NCBI RefSeq assembly: GCF_030253575.1
Contig: NC_080561.1
Coordinates: 29,176,564-29,240,563 of the forward strand
DNA: 64,000 bases
Direction: 5' to 3'
From: Rhododendron vialii
Lineage: Eukaryota > Streptophyta > Magnoliopsida > Ericales > Ericaceae
Part shown: in pieces, positions 33,930 through 44,931 of the stretch
Position numbering within the stretch: the first letter of the stretch is position 1
How the letters are laid out: each line of letters starts with the position of its first letter
Translations under genes and position numbers: made by a program
The notes under the pieces: generated by a model
Databases searched by the model: none
Told to the model about the DNA's origin: nothing
Seen by the model: the letters and a program-made list of their open reading frames with translations, nothing else

Positions 33930-34215
33930 TTATATATAAACTATATAAAAAAATAAATATTCAAATTTTCAATTCGTTTGAACTAGTGCGAAGATCTTAT
34001 TTTTCTTATCATTTCATCATAAATGATCGTAATGAATTTTTGGCTTTAAGGCCTTTTAATTAGCAACCTAAGAGAAACCTGAAACTAAATAAGAAGCCTT
34101 AGGGTACTCGTTGAAAGACCTTAAAGTCAAAAATTCATTATGACCATTGAAGATAAAATGATAAAAAAAATAAAATCTTTGCACCGATTCAACCGGATTG
34201 AAAATCGAAACATTT
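33930..34215. repeat. FB2 hairpin unit
   Basis: It carries TTCAATTCGTTTGAAC...AAGATCTTATTTTTC and GGCCTTTTAATTAGCAACCT, then the complementary strand of the same phrases. It is the unit found in array form at 37085-38095; a single arm is at 32990-33135. Confidence 0.65.
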
Positions 34216-34598
34216 AAATAATATTAAATAAATAAAAGAGAAAAAAGATAGTATAAAGATTTTTTTTTTTGATCCGCAAAATTAATAGTATAAAGATTAT
34301 TAAGGAAATAATAGAGAAGTAACAGAAAATGGTGTTGGGTGTTTCTGGGCCTCGGGTGTAGATGCGGGGGTATTTTCGGAAGATGGGCGTGGGGTCGGGG
34401 GGGTGTGTGTGTCAGGAGGGAGAGGGGGGGGGCGGGGGGTGGGGTGGTGGGAAAGCAATTTACCTAATTTCTCTGGTAAATTATCTCTCCTCCTTCCTCT
34501 CTCCCTCATACACAGCAACAGCCTACACGTAAACCCTCATTTGTTTCTCTCGGGTCTCTACCTTGCATCTCTCTGGTTTGTTCTACCTCTGCTACACC

Positions 34599-34673
34599 AT
34601 CACACCGGAGGAGATCGAGATGATGATTTCCGAAGTCGATTCCGACAGCGACGCCCACATCGATCTGAATGGT
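34599..34673 (+). pseudogene. Calmodulin-like EF-hand fragment
   Basis: A 25-codon run encodes ITPEEIEMMISEVDSDSDAH followed by IDLNG. This is the incoming helix and calcium loop of a calmodulin-like EF-hand: the loop D-S-D-S-D-A-H-I-D-L-N follows the DxDxDG pattern, with Ala in place of the usual Gly. No second hand follows and the frame is lost within 100 bp, so this is an isolated gene fragment. It lies within the candidate capture element. Confidence 0.65.
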
Positions 34674-34927
34674 TGCTCTCTCTTCTCTCTGATGGTTGGT
34701 TTCTCAGTGTTTCATCCGTAGTCAAAGTGGATGGATTGGGAAGAATTGTGCGTAGGGCTATTTAAATTGCAAAGCTTTGCTTCCTATCTCACTCACCACA
34801 GGTCACTCTGATGAAAAAATACATGTACGTAAGTTCTTTTGAATCGATCTCTTCTTTTCTTTTTTTGTGTAATTTTTTTTAAATTTTTTTAAAACGTTTT
34901 GTCTGGCTCTGGTTGCTCTGAGTTCAG

Positions 34928-35026
34928 GTACGCATCTGTCAGTGAGCAAGGGTTTTCTAGCCTTGGAAGATCCATCGAAGCATACTTCGAATCTTCGGTT
35001 ATAGAAAGCCAAAACGAGGCTCAAAG
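34928..35026 (+). other. Exon-like open block, unknown protein
   Basis: An AG acceptor precedes and a GTATAA donor follows a 99-nt open block encoding YASVSEQGFSSLGRSIEAY and then FESSVIESQNEAQ. I do not recognise the family. It sits between the EF-hand and B3-like fragments and may be another captured exon. Confidence 0.35.
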
Positions 35027-36031
35027 GTATAAAAGATTTTGTCCTGGTTTGAGTCTAAATTGATTATGTGGTGAATATATATTTTCTTCTCTAATTTCCA
35101 ATTTCGTTATTCTGGGTATTGTTTAGATTTTCTCTGAATGGGTAATTTTGTTAGTTAATGTTGTAGTTCTCGTCTTCAGCTATATGGGTTTATTTCTCTG
35201 ATTGGGCGATGTTTGTTAATCTATTCTTTGTTTGCAACTAATGGGTTTTCCACTATATAATTTATGTCTGTTACATGTCTCAGCAGGACCTAGAAGGTTT
35301 GGAGAACTACTATATCAAAGGTTAGAATTAACGTTTCTTGACCTCTTTTTTTTGATCGACTTCTTAACCCCTGCTATACAATTGCCAAAGGCTTCTTCCT
35401 ACCTCAAGGGTCTTAAGTTTCTTTTGTTCCCAGCACAATCTTGCTTTTTTAATTCAAAAGTGTTACTACATAGTAGCTAATTAGAACCCGTAAAACAGGA
35501 TTAAAGTTGAAAATGAAATAGCGCTTAGTTTGTGGAATCATTTTCAAATGATCCATGTAGAGGCTTCTTTAGTTTGTATAGATTCATTACAAGGTTGTTT
35601 CTGGACTAACTAAAGAGACACAGCCTCAAAAAGGGATACGCCAAACTGGTTCTCTCTTTGTATAGATGTGTAGTTTAGTATCGTTATCTTTGTCATTAAA
35701 AATCTTTTTAATCCTTTATCGTAACTTGTAAGTAAAGAGCGTTGCGGCCAATTTCATTGGTTGGCACTTTTTGTCCGATTTTCCAATTGTGTCCCTCAAT
35801 TGGCAGCCCTCTGCCTTAGCCATGAGGGGCAATTCCGTCCATCTGACTTCACACCCTTCTTGTGGACAACTTACAGCCACGTTGCAAAAAAACTGTTTGC
35901 GTCTCTTGTTCTCTCTCCCTCAGAACACACACGCACATACATAGGGAAGAAAGAGATCAACATGATTAGAGAGAGAGAAAGAGAAAGACGGAGAGGAAGA
36001 GGAAGAGATGTGAGACCAGAGGCAGATTTGA

Positions 36032-36226
36032 CGGGCCATAGAACGAGATGTATACGTTCGTATGAAGGAGCCTTCGACATTGGTACAATTTCTTCAGAAA
36101 CTTCTTCCTCGGGTCAATCTCTCCCTCTCTCATGCTTCGCTGATGGCAACTGTAGCAGGGTTCTTGATTCTGATTGTCGTTCAAAGGCGGCGTGTCGTGG
36201 CTGCCCATCCATCTTCGTGTAGTTAG
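36032..36226 (+). other. Open block with a membrane-helix-like segment, unknown
   Basis: The frame reads AIERDVYVRMKEPSTLVQFL then LPRVNLSLSHASLMATVAG and FLILIVVQRRRVVAAH before a stop. There is one hydrophobic helix followed by arginines. I do not recognise the family. It could be a captured exon or chance. Confidence 0.3.
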
Positions 36227-36685
36227 TTTACAAAACTTTTCAGCCTAGGGTTTCGGGTTTCCTTATTCCTTGAGTTTTGATGAAAAAAAGTATGTTTATA
36301 TGACCATTAGTTACATTTTCAGGTAAAATAGAGTTTAGTTTTTTGCTATGTTTGAGCTAATTTTCAGTGTTACGTTGAATTTGTAGGGTTATTTCTTTGT
36401 TCGTTTTGAGATTGGGAGAGACTATATCATCTCTTTCAGTAAGAACTAAGAAGTAGTACTATATAATTGAGTGAACGTTTAGGGTTTATGAGGATGAGTT
36501 TGCTTTATGATGTGAATGTTTTATGATTAGTTTATGAGGATGAGTTTTTTGTTTTTGTAGGTGTTGGTAGTTGCTGGTACTTAGAGGATATATTGGACCA
36601 TAATTTGCTTGGTTCAATGGTCGAATTCTTTAATTCATCATTTTGTATTGTATTGTATAGCTCTTGCCACAGGGATTCAGGCGTT

Positions 36686-36905
36686 TTTTACAAGGTGCTA
36701 GCAGAACAACCTGGATAGTGCCAAGGCATGGATCAAAATCTTGGCCAATTCGCATTGATAATGGAGTACGGTTGGAGTGTATTTTGTGCAGCTCGATCAT
36801 CAACTGAGAAATGGTTACAAACTTATTTTATCGTGTGAGCGTAAGTGGATTTTCAATACTGTAATCTTGAATGAAGATCATATTGAGATGAAATATGATT
36901 GATCA
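36686..36905 (+). pseudogene. B3 DNA-binding-domain-like fragment
   Basis: The translation gives FLQGASRTTWIVPRHGSKSW then PIRIDNG and, after a frame change, LDHQLRNGYKLILSCERKWI then FNTVILNED. The TW-V-P..G..WP pattern followed by L..GYKL.F.CERKWIF resembles plant B3-domain proteins of the REM-like type. It is broken by a frameshift between the two halves and has no start. It lies in the candidate capture element. Confidence 0.5.
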
Positions 36906-37084
36906 GAAGAACACGATCCATACTGGCAAATACTGCATCCTTCTCCTTTGGAATTATTCAGTACTTGTAAATCCTTTTGTGCACTATTCTGCCTTCCTAT
37001 TCTTCAATTTTACACATTCCACAGGCACGAAATCCTTGTGCGAGCACAATGGCCCAAACATAGTCTATATTAAATAATATAATT

Positions 37085-38095
37085 TAAGAATTAAGTGCTC
37101 CAATTTTCAATTCAATTTAATCGGGGCGAAGATCGTATTTTTTTGATCATTTTATTCTAAATGATCATAATGAATTTTTTGCTCTAAGGTCTTTCAACGA
37201 GCACCCTATGACTCATTATTTAGTTTCAGGGTTCTCTTAGGGTATCCATTGAAAGGTGTTGGAGCAAAAAATTTATTACGACCATTTAGGATGAAATGAT
37301 CAGAAAAATAACATCTTTGCACCAGTTTAAACAGATTGAAAATTGAAACACTTTTTTAAAACTATTTTTTAATATATAAACGGCGTAAAAAATAAGTGTT
37401 TCAATTTTCAATCCGTTTGAACCGGTACAAAGATGTTATTTTTCTGATTATTTCATCCTAAATGGTCGTAATAAATTTGTGGTTCCAAGGCCTTTCAACG
37501 AGCACCCTAAGACTCCTTATTTAGTTTGGAGCTCTCTTAGGGTACCTATTGGAAGGCCTTAGAGCCAAAAATTTATTATGACCATTTAGGATAAAATAAT
37601 TAAAAAAATAATATCTTTGAACCGATTCAAACGGATTAAAAATTGAAACTCTTATTTTGTTACACCGTTTATATATTAAAATAAGTGTATTAAAAAATTT
37701 ACTACGACAATTTAGGTTGAAATATCTAGAAAAATAACATCTTTGCACTGGTTCAAACAGATTGAAAATTGATACACTTTTTTTAATATATAAACGGTGT
37801 AAAAAAAAGTGTTTCAATTTTCAATCCGTTTAAACCAGTACAAAGATGTTATTTTTCTGATCATTTTATCCTAAATTGTCGTAGTAAACTTTTTGTTCTA
37901 AGGCCTTTCAACGAGCACTTTAAGAGCTCTAAACTAAATAAAGAGTCTTAGGATGCTCGTTGAAAAGCCTTAGAGCCAAAAATTTACTACGACCATCTAG
38001 GATGAAATGATCAGAAAAATAACATCTTTGTACCGGTTCAAACGAATTGAAAATTGAAACACTTATTTCTTTTACACCTTTTATATATTAAAAAA
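37085..38095. repeat. Array of alternating inverted FB2 hairpin units
   Basis: Phrases such as TTTCAATTTTCAATCCGTTT, GATCATTTTATCCTAAAT, GGCCTTTCAACGAGCACCCT and their complements alternate at least three times with about 290-bp spacing. The units are separated by TA-rich AAACGGTGTAAAAAAAAGTG linkers. Each unit folds on itself around GACTC...TTTAGTTT...GAGTC. No coding capacity was seen. Confidence 0.8.
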
Positions 38096-38135
38096 TATAG
38101 TTAAAAATTAATTTGATTGTTTTTTTTCCTTTTTT

Positions 38136-38171
<36 letters not shown>

Positions 38172-38174
<3 letters not shown>

Positions 38175-38526
38175 CGGTTCTCTTAAGGGATCCTGCACGG
38201 GCTTATCGTGCGGGACTCCCATTTTCCGATCGAATTGGGACGATCCGAGCCGCTCAAAGTGATCAGAACGTGATTTTAAGGGTACCCGCGAGAAATCAGC
38301 AAAAAAAATGATCGGGAAGGGCTTGATCCGAGTAGTTTTTTATTGAACGGTTCAGTAAAAACTGCTCGGATCAAGCTCTTCCCGGTCATTTTTTTTGCTG
38401 AATTTTCGCGAGTACCCTTAAAATCACGTTCTGAACACATTGAGCGGCTCGGATCGTCGCAATTCGATCGGGAAAGAGGAGATCCGCATGGTAGACTGGT
38501 AAGGGATCCTTCACTGGATCCGTGGT
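38172..38526. mobile_element. Foldback MITE, family FB1, between TA tracts
   Basis: Arms ACGTGATTTTAAGGGTACCC (near 38270) and GGGTACCC-type complement ACCCTTAAAATCACGT (near 38413) surround the loop TTTTTTATTGAACGGTTCAG. (TA)n borders both ends. It contains the family core AATGATCGGGAAGGGCTTGATC. Confidence 0.85.
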
Positions 38527-38544
38527 GTATATATATATATATAT

Positions 38545-38904
38545 TCCCCTTCTCTTAAGGACCACCTTAACTTAATAAAATAAGGACTTCCCTTTTCTGA
38601 TAGAATTTCGATGATCCAAGCCGCTCAATGTGTTCAGAACGTGATTTTAAGGGTACCCGCGAGAAATCAGCAAAAAATAATGACCGGAAAGACTTCATCC
38701 GAGCAGTTTTTGTTTATATTTTGTCGAACGGTTCAAATAAAAATTACTCGGATGAAGTCCTTTCCGGTCTTTTGTTTTGTTAATTCATCGCGGGTACTTT
38801 TAAAATCACGTTCTAAACACATTGAGCGACTCGGATCATTGAAATTCGAACGGAAAATGGGAGAAATGGAAAGGTCCTTAAGGACATCCTCATTTGAAAA
38901 TGAC
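38545..38904. mobile_element. Foldback MITE, family FB1, second tandem copy
   Basis: Same arm order as the previous element, with core AATGACCGGAAAGACTTCATC, and TA tracts at both ends. It shares one TA tract with its neighbour. Confidence 0.85.
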
Positions 38905-41324
38905 TGTATATATATTAAAAAATATAATTAAAAAATAAGTGTTTCAATTTTCAATCCAAATAAAGAGTCTTAGAATGTTCGTTGAAAGGCCTTAAAGCAA
39001 AAAATTTACTTAGCACAGTAAGAATCCAATCCAAGCACGGATTCAAATTGTTTTGGTATTATCAATTTTTTATTTTAAAAGTAGATAAAATATGTTAAGG
39101 CTGGTTAATGTTGTACTTATACATATTTATTTTTTATATATATAGATTTTTGAAAGCATAGAAGATATGTTAGTTTGGGCGCGGAGCGTTGGTCTTAAAT
39201 ATGGTATTCTGGTGGTTAATTGAAAATAGAATTTGAGTTAAGTAAAAAAAAAAGAAGGGGGGAAAACAGAAAAGGAAACAAATAAAGTAAAGAATTGAAA
39301 ATTAGGAAGGAAAAAAAAAAAAGAAGGATTAAAAGTGGAAAAACCGAGGGGGGAATAGAGAAAAAAAAAGAAGAAGAAGAAAAACCGGAAGAAGGGGGGG
39401 TGAAGCAGCTCTCTTAGTTGGAGGGTTCAATTGTAACTTCCTTTTTCCTGTACGTCTTTTTGGGAAAAAAACCAAAAATGATCGTTGTAGTTTAGTGTTT
39501 ATGTCAACTTGGTTCCTGCAGTTTGAATTGGCTCGATTTACATTCAGTAGTTTTCATTTTGTTCCAACTTAGTCTAATTACTAACTGCCGTTAGACTCCG
39601 TTAATCCCACACATGAATGGACCCCTTTTCTAGGGTTAAAATCGTAATCTGTCATTCTTCTCTTATCCTAATATACCTCTAAACCAAAATACAGAACCTC
39701 ATTGTTCCATTCTCCATTTTTTTTCACGGTCGCGCCCAAGATTTTACCTTCGACCGAAACGTGTCTCGTTCGCCTTCGGGGGAAGAAGTGATAGGGATTA
39801 GGGCATGAATAAGTGATCCAATTCCTATGAATTGCGACATGATTCTTGAAAAAAGAGAAAAAAATGTGGAGTTTTGTGTTCTATAAAAGAGGTTCGGATA
39901 TTTTTGAAAAATGTTTGAATTTTAGAAAATGAAGCGGGTTTTATTTTAAAAAGGATCGAGCTTTCGTCAAGCTGCCTACATATCTCCGGGTGAAGGAGAA
40001 TCAGGTCCGGCCATAGTTCGGGCCACAAAAAGTTAAAAAAAAAAACTTAGAATCTCCACCGGACATAGAGTTTAGGTGTGTCTGGTCTCCTTTTGAATAT
40101 CAGAAGAATAATTTAAGTATTTTAGAAAAAAGAACACGGGCCAAAGAACCCAATTTTTAGAAAAAAGTGGTTCTGTTTTGGTTTTTAGGAAAAAAGGCTT
40201 TACGTCTGCGAGGTTAGAGAAGAAAGGATTCGGTAATTCACTAGAAATGGGACCCATTTGTGTCTGGGGTTAACGGAGGCTAACGATAGTTAATAATTGG
40301 ACCAAGTTAGAACAAAATGGAAACTACAAAGTGTAAATCAAGCCAATTCAAACTGCAGTGATTAAGTTGACACAAATACTAAACTTGTAATCACCCTGAT
40401 TTTCGGTAAATAAAAATTTCGTTAAATATTTGAATTTTATTTTAATTACTTGGATTTGCTTTTAAAAATTCCCTTTTAATCTCTATAATCCGTCATAATT
40501 AGATTTAAGCCATTTAAATTTATTTCTTGACTAGAAATCTTACATGGCAAGTAGAATTAGTTTTCAACCGATTAGTTGGAGAAACCAAACTACCAATTCA
40601 CTTAGTTACAAACTCCTAACCTTAGATGGACCTTTTTGACCGTCTTTGAGCCTTGTGAACCCCTCTTAACCCTAATTGAACCATTAGGCCATTAAAGGTA
40701 ATCATTATACCCCATGACTAGTCATTCAAGCCCATACCTATCTCTTTATATCTTTACCCATTGGTCAATAATTGTTAGAAAAATTTTTATCCCTAGGACA
40801 ATAGACATTAAAAATTGCCAATTAATGTATTGACTTGACAAGACAAGTCATACCAAAGGAAGCCATCATTTTGCTTCTAAAAGAAGCAATCTTAGTCTTG
40901 CCATGCATGCAACCTTAGACTAGAAAATCATTGCACTTTTTTGACTAGTCAATTCTTGACTTCATTCCTTATCATTACATCTTCCAAGGGTATCTTTTCT
41001 CCTTATCCATTGAACGATAGTTATTAAGGTAATTCTTATCCTTTGGGTAAAAGGTTTTGTTTCCAACCATTAGTTAGGCCAACCTAAGTACCAATTGACT
41101 TAGTTACATTTCCCTAGCATTTAAGAACCATTGAACAAAGATAGTAATCATGATACTACCAAAAGTAACACTCATAACCTACTTTAATCATGACTACTTG
41201 ACCATAGACTTACTTTCTAGGAAACTATTAACCATTAGTCCGTAAGATTACCTTTGGAAGCTTGACCTTTAATCATGACCTACCTTAGTCTTATAAACCT
41301 ACTTAGACCTAAACCTCCATAGCC

Positions 41325-41327
<3 letters not shown>

Positions 41328-41402
<75 letters not shown>
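41328..41402. repeat. (CA)n(TA)n microsatellite
   Basis: A perfect CA run passes into a TA run that forms the left border of the nested FB1 element. Confidence 0.95.
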
Positions 41403-41406
<4 letters not shown>

Positions 41407-41733
41407 GAATTTTCAAATGAGGGACTTTCATTTTCCGATCAAATTTTGAAAATTCGAACCGTTCAATGAGTGCAGAACGTAATTTTAAGGGTACCCGCGA
41501 GAAATCAACAAAAAAAATGACCGGAAAGGGCATCATCCGAGCAGTTTTTTTTGAACCGTTCAATGAAAACTGCTCGAATGAAGCCCTTTTCGGTCATTTT
41601 TTTGCTGATTTCTCACGGGGACCCTTAAAATCACGTTCTGATCACTTTGAGCGGCTCGGATTCTATGCTCGGATCATCGAAGGGGAGTCCCGCGTTTTAA
41701 TAAAATGAGGGATCCCTCACCAGAACCTAACTC
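41403..41733. mobile_element. Foldback MITE, family FB1, nested in the solo LTR
   Basis: Arms AATTTTAAGGGTACCCGCG and CCCTTAAAATCACGTTC surround GAACCGTTCAATG. The core AATGACCGGAAAGGGC is present. TA tracts border both ends, and a GA-rich tract follows (41760-41830). Confidence 0.85.
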
Positions 41734-43189
41734 TATATATATATATATTAGGCACATGGGAGAAAGGAGAGAGAGGCCGAGAGGAGAGAGAGGCCGAGAG
41801 AGGGAGGAGAGAGAGAGAGAGAGAGAGAGAAAGGCACATGTATGTGTTTTGAAGTTTTTACACTTGCACAAGCTATCTTTTTAACCCTATTTTAGCCTTA
41901 AGTCCAATTGACTAGATAACTCATTCTAGTCAATTTCTAGCATAGAATCCTAGTCCTAATCATCCTAGATTTGATTCCAAAGTAGCCTTTAATCATCCTA
42001 GAAATTGACTACAACCTAGACCTATGAATGACTAAACATAGAAGGCTATGCCTTAGCCTAATCAAACCTTACCCTAGACTTGTAAGACTTGCCAACCTAG
42101 ACTATGATCACCTAGATTTACCTAGAAAGCCTAAAATCCTACTTGATTTTATAGCCTTATGCCTAAAGATTGGATTTAACAAGTCATGGAAGGCTTTCAA
42201 TCATGATTTGCCTTTTTAACCATTGGACAATATTTGCTAGGAAAAATTTTATTCATTGGGTAATAGAAATTAGTTTGGCTATAAATAGCACCCCATCTTT
42301 GCCATTCAACTAACATCTTCACCCATTCAACTTCTCTCTCTAGAATCCTTGTGTTCTTACTTTGTTTTTCCTAGTTCTTCCTTGTTCTTGAGTTCTTCCT
42401 AAGTTCTTCAAGAAACTCATCCTAGGCCGCCACTAAACCGCCACTCAACTACCCTTCGATCCATAAAGTTTAAGTAGTTTAGTCAAGATCTAGTTTCGAG
42501 AGAAACCTTTCTCTTTCGAAGCTACTGGAGGCCAACCATAGGAAGTTACTCCGCCCGACGTACACATTCTTTCCGTAGTCGTCACTACCGCCAAGAAGAA
42601 AGGTAGAGTCCCATATACGCTATCTCTAAGTATACGTAGAGTCCTTTGTCCACTAAACTCAAAGTATAACGTAGAACCGTATGTTGGAAGTATAAGTAGA
42701 TTCTCCGTAGATAAGGTTATCTATTTTGAAATGCATGATAGTTAGTAAACTTATTTTCGCTAATGGAAGTATGAACTTGTTGGAATAATCAACTTTTACT
42801 CTAATAAACATGCGTTGTTTTGAATTTCTTACAAAGGAAGAAAGAACGATTTTCGAAAGATAAGACTTTATCATTGCTAAAAGTATTCGTATTTTGATCT
42901 TTAGACGGTTATGAGCATATGTTATGAATTGCTTGCATTACTTGTCTTATTGTAAAACATAAGTGATTTTCACTCTAAAGGCGGACAGTACATGTGGCGT
43001 TATGCTTTAAAGTTGTATTTGAGCATGATTAGTAATATAGAGTTGGATGATCTTGCTAGTTTAGTTTCGAGATTACAATGAATGATTATGATTACATATG
43101 TGAAAAGTCCTACCGCGGAATCGTTGCATGAAACGAAACACAGAAACTGAGAAAGTAGAAACATGACACCTAGGGTGTGTTAATGACAA

Positions 43190-43440
43190 GGTATGTTTTG
43201 AAACCGCAATGTGGCCGGACGTGGTAGCCCATTGTGTGTAAGAAAACCCAAAATGTGGCCGGACTTGGTAGCCATTGTGTGGATTTGCGAAAATCGCAAT
43301 GTGGCCGGACTTGGTAGCCCATTGTGTGAATGAAAACTCGCAATGTGGCCGGATTTGGTAGCCCATTGTGTGGATTGTGAAAACCACAATGTGGCCGGAC
43401 TTGGTAGCCCATTGTGAAGATTGCAAATGGGGCCGGACGT
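43190..43440. repeat. Minisatellite, unit about 60 bp
   Basis: Five to six units contain CAATGTGGCCGGACTTGGTAG followed by CCATTGTGTG and a variable AAAAC-rich spacer. Shorter, more diverged relatives continue to about 43560 (GGCGCGGCGGAACCATTG). It lies within the solo LTR. Confidence 0.85.
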
Positions 43441-44151
43441 GGTAGCCTCATTGGTAATATGGCTTGGTTATCCGCGGAGAGGAGCCAATGTAAAATTTTG
43501 CATGCCAATGGAAACCCGGCGCGGCGGAACCATTGTGAGGATACTCGGGAGACCGGCGCGGCGGAACCGAGGTTGGGTGTGTTAAAAACGATTTTGGAAA
43601 TGTTGATATGATTATGAAATGTGAAAAATAGTGACACGGTCTACGGGGAGTCGCATAGGAGAAACTCGGAAAATCATGGACACCAACGTTAGTTGAATAG
43701 TGAATGCGGATGTGTCATTGTTAACTGTTTTGTCGCATATGTATGAACTATGTGGAAATCATTGAATCTATGATCATTTGTTCGTAAGTTAAGGGTTAGT
43801 GAGTATGAGTTATTCTATTGAGCTCTCGTAGCTCACGGTGTTACCTTTGGTGACCTTAATATATTATATTGGTGGCGACGCCGGTATAATGTGTCAGATC
43901 TTATAGATGAACAGGGTGAACTCTACACCTTGAAAGCTTTTGGAGCTGAATAGCTGGTTAGGATGGAGGAGCAGACAGAACTGTAGTTAGGAACCCTAGT
44001 TTTCCCTCTCTTTTGTAATGAAAGTACTCGTATGGAGGTTATAATGTAATAATGAGCCAGACTCTGTTTAGATATTCAATAAAACTGTCTATTTAACGTT
44101 CCCAAAATTAGAGGCGTTACAAAACTACAGAGATCATTTCAGTTTTTTCCT

Positions 44152-44390
44152 TTTTATTATTATTATTATTATTATTACTACGGTCAGGAGTGTCTGGCCA
44201 GTTTACTCACACCTGGACTATTTTTTTCCCAATTAGGTCAAAACTAGGCAGGCAGTTTCCATCCATGCGGGACTAGGGAATTCACAAGAAATTTCTTTCT
44301 TGCGGTCGGGATGTCTGAGTTTACAGCTCACCCATGTTGCCACTGGAGCTGAGCTACAGCACTTGGGGTTTTTCCTATCCATTTTGTTCG
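44152..44390 (-). repeat. SINE with (TAA)n tail
   Basis: On the minus strand it starts near CCCCAAGTGCTGTAGCTCAG (an A-box-like segment) and ends CAGGTGTGAGTAAACTGGCC...GACCGTAG followed by seven TAA repeats. A possible imperfect target repeat is GTTTTTTCCT/GGTTTTTCCT. Confidence 0.6.
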
Positions 44391-44710
44391 CCTAAACTTC
44401 TTCACTAAGCTTTCCATTTTTTCACTTACCTGATGTTAGCAAAGAGTTACAAGCTTGGTCAGCATGTCTACGTTGAGAAGAAAAAAAGAAGCATGTAATG
44501 GAGATTGCCTTTTACCGGTTTTATGAGTGGGGGCATGTAGCTAGCTAGCCGGGCAATACATTCGCACACATACTCACGTCACGTACACTTTGGGGGTGCA
44601 TTCGCATTCGTACACACTTGGGGTTGTCCACATGCATAGTGCACATAGGGGTGAGGATTCAACGGAAATCTGATACGTACCGATTATATGGTAAATAATC
44701 AACAAAACGG

Positions 44711-44931
44711 TGTTTTGTTTTGAAATCATTAATGTAAACTTGCTACATTCTATGACGAAGCATCTAAATTTGCGAAATTCTCAAATATTGGGATCTTAAT
44801 ATCAATTCTCTGTTCTTCCAAGAAAAATTAAGAAACTAAATAGGAAAAACTTTGGCATACGTTCAATCTCTGAATTCACTGTTTGAAAACAAGGGTGCGC
44901 CGTATATAAAAATATATGTGCCTTTTTTTTA
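44711..44931 (-). repeat. Stray fragment of the transporter's last intron (third copy)
   Basis: GTTCTTCCAAGAAAAATTAAG, AAACTAAATAGGAAAAACTTTG and neighbouring phrases match the intron between exons 17 and 18 at 10780-10990 and 52340-52550. No exon is attached. It abuts the start of duplicated block B, so it marks an old breakpoint. Confidence 0.75.

Larger units (their letters stand above)
32283..39415. mobile_element. Possible gene-capturing TIR element (Pack-MULE-like)
   Basis: The left flank (CTGCTTTTCCCACCCCCTGAC, then a long CT-rich tract and TTAACTCAAATTCTATTTTC near 32600) is mirrored at the right flank. There GAAAATAGAATTTGAGTTAA lies near 39225, followed by a GA-rich tract and GGGGGGGTGAAGCAGC near 39400. 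Between them lie fragments resembling several unrelated genes (34599-36905) and nested foldbacks. No transposase and no target duplication were identified. Alternatively, two smaller elements with related ends lie side by side (32283-34470 and the rest). Confidence 0.38.
40386..44121. mobile_element. Solo LTR of a large LTR retrotransposon (fossil)
   Basis: The block starts TGTAATCACC and ends GGCGTTACA. It is flanked by a perfect 5-bp duplication AAACT (40381-40385 and 44122-44126). Removing it joins the two parts of the surrounding MULE terminal repeat. It holds a TATA-like GGCTATAAATAGC at about 42270-42282, an AATAAA near 44079, a CA/TA microsatellite with a nested FB1 element, and a minisatellite. 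No internal region remains, as expected after LTR-LTR recombination. The family is probably Ty3/gypsy, by size and layout only. Confidence 0.85.
39462..44150. mobile_element. Mutator-like TIR element, split by a solo LTR
   Basis: The left TIR (about 39462-39626) includes CAACTTGGTTCCTGCAGTTTG, ATTTTGTTCCAACTTAG and GACTCCGTTAATCCCACAC. The right TIR runs inverted from about 40246 to 40385 and resumes at 44127-44150 (AAACTACAGAGATCATTTC), after the nested solo LTR. TIRs of about 165 bp without a transposase fit a non-autonomous MULE. The interior 39630-40245 has no recognised gene. I could not fix a 9-bp target duplication. Confidence 0.75.

Noticed and set aside
43190-43440. CRISPR-like array of spaced repeats
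   Set aside because: The units are contiguous and degenerate, the spacers are similar to each other, and the array lies in a plant LTR. It is a minisatellite.
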